NCBI GenBank assembly: GCA_902459845.2 | Contig: CABPSV020000236.1 | Coordinates: 1 to 21,660 of the forward strand | Direction: 5' to 3' | Source: Hepatocystis sp. ex Piliocolobus tephrosceles | Lineage: Eukaryota; Apicomplexa; Aconoidasida; Haemosporida; Plasmodiidae | Length of the DNA stretch: 21,660 nucleotides | Part shown: one piece after another, positions 9,801 through 18,700 of the stretch | Layout of the letters: every line of letters begins with the position of its first letter | Position numbering within the stretch: position 1 is the stretch's first letter | The notes under the pieces: model-generated | What the model saw: the letters and a program-made list of their open reading frames with translations, nothing else | Told to the model about the DNA's origin: nothing | Database searches by the model: none | Translations under genes and position numbers: made by a program

Positions 9801-12800
9801 ACCTTTTCAGCGACATAATTTTTTAAAATCATGTTTTTTGATGATAACTCTTTTTCCTCTTTTTGTAACGAATGTACTTGAACCTGTTCATCCATACTAA
9901 CACCCTTTGTATCAACCATTTCAGCATTATTATTTATATTTTTTTTAATACTATCATGTCCGTTTTGAAATTGCAATAGGTTATCTAACAATCCAGAAGC
10001 ATCATTTTTTGTTAAATCTTCCTTATTAGTATAACTTTTTATATTTTCATATTTTTTTTTTTTTTTTTCTTTTTTTTTTTTCTTTATAACTTTTTTAGTA
10101 AACCCAAATATATCCTCAATATTACACTCTATCTCATCTTCAACCAATGAAATATCAAATGTGTATTTAAAATTATTGTTATATAATAGTAAAAATAATT
10201 TTTCTTTTTTTTTATGAATATATTCAAGATCTCCTTGTAATTTTTTAATGACTCGTACACGAGTACTAGAGTAAGTAGTTTTGCTAATAGGCTCAACTGC
10301 TCCATTAACAACAACATCCTGTTTAACTATTTTGTCAAGTTTGTTTTTTATGTCTTTTTCTTTTCTTTTTAAGTTTTTAATTTTTTTTTCCAATTTCAGT
10401 ATGTAATATTTTAACACTCCTGGGAAATATTCTTCTTGTTGCTCTTTTTTTAAATCACTAAAAATATCTGTTTCGATAAAAGTACCAACAAGGTTAAACA
10501 AATACATAATATATTTGTTTAAAAAATTAAACAACTGTTTTTTATAATCATTTTTATCATCATTATTCATTAAAAAAAAATAATTACAAATTTTTCTTTT
10601 ATCCCAATGTATATTTTCAAGATCACATAAATCTAAAATGTTCATATTTAAACCAGTTTTAAATGAATAAAAATAACCACTAAATATATCAGCTAAAGCA
10701 ATTAAAAGACGAAAACATACTTTTTTATTTTTAGTTATTTTTTTTTGCATTACAGTTTTAAATATATTATCTATATCAGCACACCAAGTCCTTTCAATTA
10801 AAATGTCATAATCAATATTTAACTCGCTATATAATTCATTTTCATTTGATAATATATTTGTAAAATAATAAGCTACTAAATCGTTTCGCATATATTTACG
10901 TAAATCAATATTTCTTGAGCATATAATTAATAGTTTTAAACATATCTTATTTAGGTCTATATCTTTCTCATCATCTTCTTTAACAAAATGTTCTACTTCT
11001 GAACTTTTTTCTACGTTCTTTTTTGTTTCTTTCTCATATTCACTTTTTGTTTTCTTTTCTATCAAATTTTTCTTTGATAAACAAAAATTATTTTCCTTAT
11101 ATAACATAAAATCTTGTAATAAAAACTGATTTGTAATACGCAATATACTTATAAGACTTTTTTCAAAGTCATAACATTCTAACACGTTATTTACATTTTC
11201 ATTTTTTATTACTTTTATATAAATCTGTATACAATAGTAATATATACTTTTCCATTTCTCATTTATAATAATATTTTTATCGTGTAAAATGTAAAATATT
11301 TTATGTAACTCTATGAAGTGATAATCTTCGAATGATATTAAATAAATGCATTTGAGTAGTTTGATAGTGATTTCTTCATTTTTTTTCTCTAACAAAAAAA
11401 AAAAAAAAATAAAATAAAATAAAAAATAAAAAAACGCACACATATGTGGGTGTTTGTTTGCATAAACAAATGCCCATTTTTACAAGTATGCAAGTATGTC
11501 CCTATACGAAAAAATACACACACATGTATATATATATATACAAGCTCTTAAAATGGTATTTTTTTTTTTTTTTTTTTTTGTTGAGTCTTTTTTTTCTTCC
11601 TTCTCTTCCAATGCAACTTACCTAAACAAATTAACAGATAATAATTTATGTCACTATTTTTAAACGCTTTTTTAACCTTAATTATATTGTTATCAATAAC
11701 CCTTTGAAAAAAAAAAGCAATAATATCCAGCGTATACTTTACGATTTCGAATAATTGTTCTTCAAAATTATTGTTATTATTAGTATCAGTAATATCATTG
11801 TTATTACCATCATCTTTATCATTGTTGTCATTATCACCAAACTGTTGAAGTATATTTTTATATTTTTGACCAAACAGAAAAGACAATAATATATTCAAAT
11901 TGTTTGTATTTTTTAAAATATATTCAATATTATTTTTGTACGTTTCTTCATTTTTTAAAATAACCAATAAACCACCTAAACAAGCACTTAATACATATGG
12001 GTTGTTATGTTCTGTTTTTATACCAGTTAATAATAAATCAATAAAATGGTGTGTGTTACATAACTCTAATAAAGTTTCTGTATTTGATTTACAAATACTA
12101 TTTAATGTTAATATAATTATATTACAATAAATAGCTTTTTTTTTATTTATATTCACTAAACCTTCCTCTATTATTTCTTTAACTTTTTTTATGTACAATT
12201 TTATATATAGTTTTTCTTTTATTAATGATTCACAATGTTTATTGTAATTTGTACATATATGTAAAACTATCAAATAAGTGTATTCAAGAAAAGGTGGCAT
12301 ATTATCGATGTTAGTCTCTTCGTGCTTTTTCATTTCTTTGGTTAAAATCTGAGTAGTAAAATGAAGAGGAAAAGGGGGAGGTTTACGATAATAAACGTTT
12401 GTGTGCGAAAAATAAAAGAGAGCAAAAAAATAAAATGCATTGCAAATAGAATGTAAAATATTGCACTAACAGTAGAATGTAAAATATTGCACTAACAGTA
12501 GAATGCAGAAATAATGCACTAACAGTATAATGCAAAAATAATGCACTAACAGTAGAATGCAAAAATAATGCACTAACAGTAGAATGCAGAAATATTGCAT
12601 TAACAGTAGAATGCAGAAATAATGCACGATACACATTATATGTTTACCTTTAGAAGTCCTTCGTCATATGCTATTACACAATTTTCTCTATTCAACACCA
12701 AAACAGATAAAAATTTAAAAATATATTCATTAAACGTTTTTTTTAATAATCTTATAACTTTATGTATACAACCATTAAAACTACCTGCAATAAAAGCATC

Positions 12801-13636
12801 TTTCGGTAAATGAACCAGTCCCTTGAAAATATTGTCCAACGTTTCGGTCTAAACAGACAGAAAAAAAAAAAAAAAAAAAAAAAAATGACGGAAAAAATAG
12901 GTGACAATGTGAAGTGTCAAGTGCACATGAAACGATTTAAATGTAAGAAACATGTTAAACGTATGGTAAAAATAAAATGATAAAACGTATGGTAAAAATA
13001 AAATGATAAAATGTATGGTAAAAATAAAATGATAAAACGTATGGTAAAAATAAAATGATAAAACGTATGGTAAAAATAAAATGATAAAACGTATGGTGAA
13101 AATAAAATGATAAAACGTATGGTGAAAATAAAATGATAAAACGTATTCGCACGCGAACATATATATATTCCTACTTCAGAAGAGTTAACAATCGCTTCAG
13201 TTACAATTTCCTCAAAAACCGTGTAAATGTCATACTTATATTCATCATTAGTTGATACTATATTACAAAGTATACGTAAAATTTGTGTATTTAAGTTGTA
13301 ACAATTTATATATATTAATTTTGTTATTGCATATAAAAAGGTATTTCTACTATCCTTATATTTTTCCAATACTATTAATATTCGATCTACTATATATTGT
13401 ATTTTTTTTTGTTTTTCATTTTGTTTTTCATTCTTTATAAAAAATATTTTTTTAAAATTCAATGGATTTTCAAAACATAACGTTGTTAACTCGTTTAGTA
13501 TATTTACGTACTTATCATGAGTGTTCTCATGTACTATTATACCTTCAATTAAATTTAAAATATTCTCACTATGACTAAATGTGTCATCTTTTTTTTCGTT
13601 CGCTAAACTTAAATTTTTTAAAATTTTTTTTATCAT
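6897..13636 (-). CDS. Conserved-type multi-exon protein, helical (ARM/HEAT-like) with possible C-terminal PH-like region
   Basis: Five exons on the minus strand: 13636-13175, 12848-12648, 12348-11622, 11388-8572 and 8365-6897. Every junction has GT donors and AG acceptors (GTAGGA/TTTAG, GTAAAC/CTCAG, GTAAGT/GTTAG, GTAACG/TACAG). Phases agree throughout and the sum, 5676 nt, is exactly 1892 codons including the stop, so the model is well supported. The protein has 1891 residues. Residues 1 to about 860 and about 1080-1400 are runs of amphipathic, Leu/Ile/Tyr-rich helices of armadillo/HEAT style (my inference). A Lys-rich stretch near 895 and a Ser/Thr/Gly/Asn-rich linker to about 1083 separate them. 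The last exon begins IEWYFIALGQDQYYLLYIP, has a basic NLS-like cluster KRKRKKRQNRKNKK near residue 1540, then FVLTKNHLYIFK, and ends with FDDYTRELWKRSLALSL, which looks like the closing strand and helix of a PH-type fold. I do not recognise the gene and propose no function; scaffold or trafficking roles are common for such architectures. Confidence 0.85.
8366..8571 (-). other. Intron 4 with 18-20-bp repeat and (CA)n
   Basis: 206 bp; donor GTAACG next to 8572, acceptor TTCTTACAG next to 8365, phase 1. It contains about six diverged copies of an aaattttataaaaa-type unit at 8395-8500 and a CA microsatellite at about 8507-8531. The intron frame stays partly open, so an unspliced reading is possible, but the exon phases fit splicing exactly. 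Confidence 0.85.
11389..11621 (-). other. Intron 3 with a small inverted repeat
   Basis: 233 bp; consensus donor GTAAGT next to 11622, acceptor TTTTTGTTAG next to 11388, phase 1 (one G carried over, restoring a Glu codon). Unlike the other three introns it has no evident minisatellite. It contains T- and TA-rich tracts and an inverted repeat at 11447-11476. Confidence 0.88.
12349..12647 (-). other. Intron 2, largely a 27-bp minisatellite
   Basis: 299 bp; donor GTAAAC next to 12648, acceptor TTTTACTACTCAG next to 12348, phase 0. About seven copies of a 27-bp unit, recognisable by actaacagtagaatgc followed by aaaaataatgc, fill 12440-12625. Single-base variants distinguish copies (aga/aaa, aatgt/aatgc, aatatt/aataatg). 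Confidence 0.88.
12849..13174 (-). other. Intron 1, with a 26-bp minisatellite
   Basis: 326 bp; donor GTAGGA next to 13175, acceptor TGTCTGTTTAG next to 12848, phase 0. About seven copies of a 26-bp unit (core acgtatggtaaaaataaaat) occupy 12955-13146. A 25-base poly(A) run (poly(T) on the minus strand) lies at 12861-12885, just upstream of the acceptor on the sense strand, and forms an extreme polypyrimidine tract. Because the unit lacks stops in some frames, exon 1 can read through into the array, giving a false 239-codon frame. Confidence 0.88.
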
Positions 13637-13772
13637 TGTGTACGGTGTGCAGTCTACATATGTATACTTATATCTACGTGTCTATATATATATCTACGCG
13701 TCTATATATATATTTTATCACGTATGATTATTTTACATACTCTCTTAATTTTTCCTTATAAATCAGGCTCAT
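13637..13772 (-). CDS. Possible extra 5' mini-exon and extension of exon 1
   Basis: An alternative N-terminus for the spliced gene. An ATG at 13772-13770, directly after an A-rich run, opens MSLIYKEKLR and reaches a good donor (GTATGT) after 32 nt, exon 13772-13741. A CGTAG acceptor next to 13673 then joins in phase to YKYTYVDCTPYT and on into the ATG at 13636 without a stop. The intron would be only 67 bp (13674-13740). The stretch 13637-13655 is GC-richer than the surrounding intergenic DNA, which hints at coding. If used, the protein becomes 1914 residues. The competing and simpler view is that translation starts at 13636. Confidence 0.4.
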
Positions 13773-14787
13773 TTTTTTTTTTTTTTTGCATTGGTTTATA
13801 TTTATATTGTGTCTGCTCGTTTTTATCAAGTCTTGTTATAAAATAAAAAAGGTAAAAAAAAATGGGTTTGGTGCATACGTACATGTATACATAGTACACT
13901 TACATTTTTTTAAACTTTACGTGTTTCAATAAACTTATAAAAAAGTTGTTGAATGTGCCAGGTTATTGTTGCATTAAATAAAAAAAGGAAAAACAATGTA
14001 ACAAAATCGGTAGCCCAATTAGTACCTAAATAAAATAAAAACCAATCATATTAATGCAAAGCAAAGTGACATAAGTAAAAATGTAACAAATAGGATATAT
14101 CATATATTCATATACTGATTTGTATATGTACTATATATATATTTAAACGTATGGCTATAATTTATACTCAGTCTATAACCCAGTTTATTATATATATATA
14201 TATATATATATATCTATATAATATTTAAAAAAAATAAAACAAAATAAATGAGTAATACATAAACGTGTTTACTATTGAATGGTTAAAACTTTATTCAATA
14301 AAAAAACTACATTTTCTTTCATTTTCTCTTCTTCTTCTTTTTTTTTTTTTTTTTAATGACATATACATTTATACAACACAAAATTAATGTGTAAAAAATA
14401 TCATTTTCATTTTTTTTTTTTACATTTTTAGACTCGGCAGGCAAAGCAAATGCGATTTTTAACATAATGATTCATTTTTAGTGATAAAAATTTTTATTTT
14501 TTTTTTAATTTTCGTAATACAAAAATGAAAAAAGAAAATTTTTTTCTTCTTTTCTAGTTAAAGTTACACATGCGCGTTCACGTATATGTGTATATGTTTA
14601 GTCATATACATAGTTTTTTTTTTTTTTTTTCTCCATCGCTTAATGACTCAAATCCATATATTTAATAATTTTTTCAACGCATTCTTAATGTATGTGCCTT
14701 GACATTTTATTATATTTATAATAAATATGCTTGAAAATATCTCTTAATCTAGAATAAACAACGATTATGTACTATTTTTTAAAATAA

Positions 14788-14837
<50 letters not shown>

Positions 14838-15011
14838 AACAAGTATAAACACTTAAAATTTTTTAATCTGCATATTTTTCACTAATTAAAAAAAAAAAAA
14901 AAAAAAAAAAAATTGGAATATATGAAAGACTAATAAACATAATAAGCAAAATATGCTTAAATCTTATTTGCATAAAAGTGTTGTTATAAATAAGAAATTA
15001 AATTTACACAC

Positions 15012-15045
<34 letters not shown>

Positions 15046-15534
15046 ATATTATTTGTTTCTTTTCTCTTTTTTTTGTATAAATACCTTATTTAAATAACAT
15101 TTATACCGCACCTGCTGTGTAGAAACACAAATAGGTCAAGAAGTAATAAGGTATTGCTTTGACTTTAAAGATAAAAGTTTAAATATATGTACACATACGA
15201 GTATATACGTATGTAAAGCTTTAACATCGATTAAACGTCAATCAGGCGTCAGTTAAAAGACAACTTGCTTTTTTATCAGATTTAAAAAAAAACAATAAAA
15301 TGTCGATTTGTCTTTATATATTTTAGTCATTTTAATTTGTTTAATCTTTTTGTTTTATACAACTTTGTGCTATTTTGTCCAACCTTTTTTTTTTTTACCA
15401 CTTTCTTTTTGTCCAACCTTTTTTTTTTTACCACTTTCTTTTTGTCCAACCTTTTTTTTTTTTGTACCACTTTGTTTTTGTCCAACCTTTTTTTTGTACC
15501 CCATTGTTATTCGTAACCGTTTTATTTGTTATCG

Positions 15535-15572
<38 letters not shown>

Positions 15573-15745
15573 CTTTTTTGCTGACTTACAAACTGGATCT
15601 AGTAATAGCCCACGTATGTATGTATAGCAAATTTATGTAAACTGAACACTTTGTATTTGTATGTTTAAAAAAAAAAAAAAAAAAAAAAAAACACAAAAAG
15701 CGTAAAAAATCAATTTATTATATAGCTTTCCAAAAGCAACAATGT
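13773..15745. promoter_or_regulatory. Divergent intergenic region, probable promoters and 5' UTRs
   Basis: About 2 kb between the 5' ends of the minus-strand spliced gene and the plus-strand kinesin-like gene. It should hold both promoters, but no individual element can be proven. Visible structure: TA microsatellites at about 14189-14213, 14797-14834 and 15027-15050, A-runs at about 14888-14911 and 15667-15690, a T-run at about 15539-15568, an irregular 33-36-bp repeat at 15373-15490, and GC-richer patches at about 14431-14453, 15105-15165 and 15232-15262. The 110-codon frame at 15308-15640 is translated repeat and poly(T), not a supported gene. No tRNA-like element was seen. Confidence 0.65.
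15373..15490. repeat. Four-copy 33-36-bp T-rich repeat
   Basis: The motif tttgtccaacc followed by 8-12 T and a (g)taccac-type segment recurs with GTCC at 15377, 15411, 15444 and 15480 (spacings 34, 33, 36). Length variation is in the T run. It lies about 260-370 bp upstream of the kinesin-like ATG, in the probable 5' UTR. Confidence 0.85.
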
Positions 15746-18700
15746 ATGATGAATAAAATAAAGTGCTATGGTCGTTTTTTACCTGAACCCCAATTAGACA
15801 CAAAAAGAGATGAAGAAAAATATTACTTAAGAAAAGAAAATATTTTTACAAATATATATACCGAAACAAACTCAAATTTGCAAATTTATAATGAAAATTT
15901 TCAAGAACGAATCAAATATATGTCAAATAGCACTAACGACTTATTTATCGTAATCAGTAATAATGACAAAGATGCAAAGATATTAACAATAGGAGATTGT
16001 AGTTCCTTTGGTATTATTTTGTACATAATAAATGACCTAGTTTTTAGTAATAATAAACATTGTAAAAGCGTGGTTAAATTTAGTCACTTTGAAATTAAAC
16101 AAAATAGAATTAACGATTTTTTATATAATTATAATTTAACAGAAAATAATATGATTGACGCAAATAACATTTTTACGTTACCACAGACAAGTGATAATAA
16201 TGTGATTACTACGGACAACCAGAATGATTTAAACATGAATACGTTTTATTTTGATATATTTAAGAATAAAAACAAAACAAATAAAACAAAAAAAAAACAA
16301 AAGGAGTTAGAAAGTTTGGGTGAGTATGATATGACTTCCTCTAATGCTATAAATAAAAGTAACAGCAATGGAAAGCACCAAAACATGTATAATGTAGACA
16401 AAAATATGGACACGTATTTATTACATAAAGATTTGTACAATTTTACCAAAAGCAAACTAAAGGATACATGCCCTGATATTATAAATAATAATATGTGTTT
16501 ATGGGATCCTAGCAAAATTAGAAAAATATATGTAAACCAAAAAAACATAGGAAACTTATTTAAATTATTACTTCACTGCGATAATGTGATAAAAAAAGCA
16601 GACAGTGGAAATTCAAGTGACGGTGTAAAGGATGATGCAACTGACGAAGTAACGTATGAAATATTCGAATTGGAAACACAAATTATGAAAGGATGTCATT
16701 ACATAGACTCAAATATAATAAATAAAACCATAACAATAATAACCGTTAATAATATAAAAAATGCTAAATCATTAGAAAATAATTATTTATATAAGTTTTT
16801 TGAATTTTTTTCAAATATAAAAGAATATTCTATATTTAATAATAATTTAAAATTTGTTTCGGAATATAAAGACAAAAAAGAAAATATTATTAAGTATTTA
16901 TATAGTTTATATAATAAAAATAACACACTTTTATCAGTTAAAAATAATACAAACATCATCCCATTCGAATTAAACTTTATGTACATATCTAATAATTTTC
17001 ATAAATATAAAACTATAAATAAATTTATTTATGCTTACATAAAATATATGAACAATTATGTTTATACATTAAAAATAAATAACGAAATAGATTATTCAGA
17101 TAGTGACTTTTTCAAAATAGATGAAAATATATATATATTAAACTGTTTATTAAATTATTACAGTAAATATAAAACAGAAAATGACAACTTCTATAGTAGG
17201 TATCTAGGATTGATAAAACTTACTATAAATTTACACTTATCCATAATCCAAGTAAATAAATGTTTAATACAGGATGTTGGTTGTATGTTTGGACAAAACA
17301 GAAGCAGTAACAGTAACAATGATAGTGATAGTAACAATCACACATGTAATAGAATAAATAACACCAAAAACATTAACAACATAATAAACTTGTACAATCA
17401 AACAAGAAGTACCAGTTCATATGTTCCTACAAACAGACTCACTTCGTACGAGTTCATACAAATAAACAAAATATGTAAACTTACAAAAGAAAAACAAAAA
17501 GTAAATAATAACAATAGTAATAGCAGCAAAAATAAAAGTAATAACAAATTAATGCAGGAACAAAACAAAACACTAGTAAAGACATATACAAGTTTAAAAG
17601 AAAAAAAAAAACAAAGTCATATAAAAGAAAAAAAAAACGACTACACAAGTGATGATAAACATAATAAGAATGACGACTATAGTAACAAAAAGCGTGGTAT
17701 AAATAAAAAAAATTATTTAAAATTAAACAAATATTTAACCAAATCATTTTTTAATATGTTACTAAATAATGAAAAGAATGACACGCAAAAAAAAAATTTT
17801 CATCCATTAAACATAGACAAAGACAACATAAAAAAAGAATCGGAAAAAAATAAAAATCATAATAGGAAAAAAAAAAAAAAATATGCGAAACGTAGCGAAC
17901 TAACGAAAAACACAAAAAGCGATGATACAAAAAAAAAAGAGTTTTCATTAGTAGCGAAAATTAAGATACGAAATCAAGAAAAAGAAATTCCAAATGTCCA
18001 CTTGTTTAATAATACATTATATAACAACACAGATCATAGTTTATGTGTTATTGATAACAGAAGGAACAAAAAAAAACAGTTTATACATGTTAAGACTGTT
18101 GGTACGAGTTACCCTAGTAACAATTTAACTTTAATATATTCGGATGAAAAGGATGATAGTAGTTTAAACAAATATATGAATAACATTAAAATAAATAAAA
18201 AAGTTTTAAATCACATTTCTACTTCATGCGAAGATATTAAAAAAGAACAAAAGCGAAATGAGAAAAAAGCTAAAAACTTATTTGAAGAAGTAGAAAAATG
18301 TTTAGACAGATTAAATAACGAAGGTATAAAAAATAGTACGTATAATGACAAAAATCGTAGTCAAATCGATCCAACTTTGTTAAAAGAAATTGAAAGATGT
18401 GAATATCAAAATATAACCATACAAAATGAAAAGTTAAAAAAGGGTCAAAAACAAGATAAAAAAAAAAAAATCAAGCTTGCAAAACAAACCGAGTCTGCAA
18501 AACAAATTCAAGAATTGAATGATAAGTTAATGTCGTTACAATGTAAAATAAATCAAAATGGTATTAATGAACAGATGATAGTAACTAAAGTTGTGACAAA
18601 AAATCAGCCTCTTTGTTTTGAAGGCGGCGTTATCAACAACAAAAATAACAACAACAACAATAACAATAACAACAACAACAATAACAACAACAACAATAAC

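Noticed and set aside
12440..13146. CRISPR-like regular repeats
   Set aside because: The repeats are directly tandem with no unique spacers, lie inside introns, and the genome is eukaryotic.
12383..13160. Minus-strand frames with repeated hydrophobic peptides
   Set aside because: They are readings of intronic 26- and 27-bp minisatellites; splicing across both arrays gives a consistent frame.
15308..15640. 110-codon frame rich in Phe
   Set aside because: It translates T runs and the 33-36-bp repeat in a probable 5' UTR and ends in poly(T).
13773..15745. tRNA, snRNA or telomere-like repeat in the intergenic DNA
   Set aside because: No GGTTCRA-type T-loop, no cloverleaf-compatible GC block and no TTYAGGG tandem was found.
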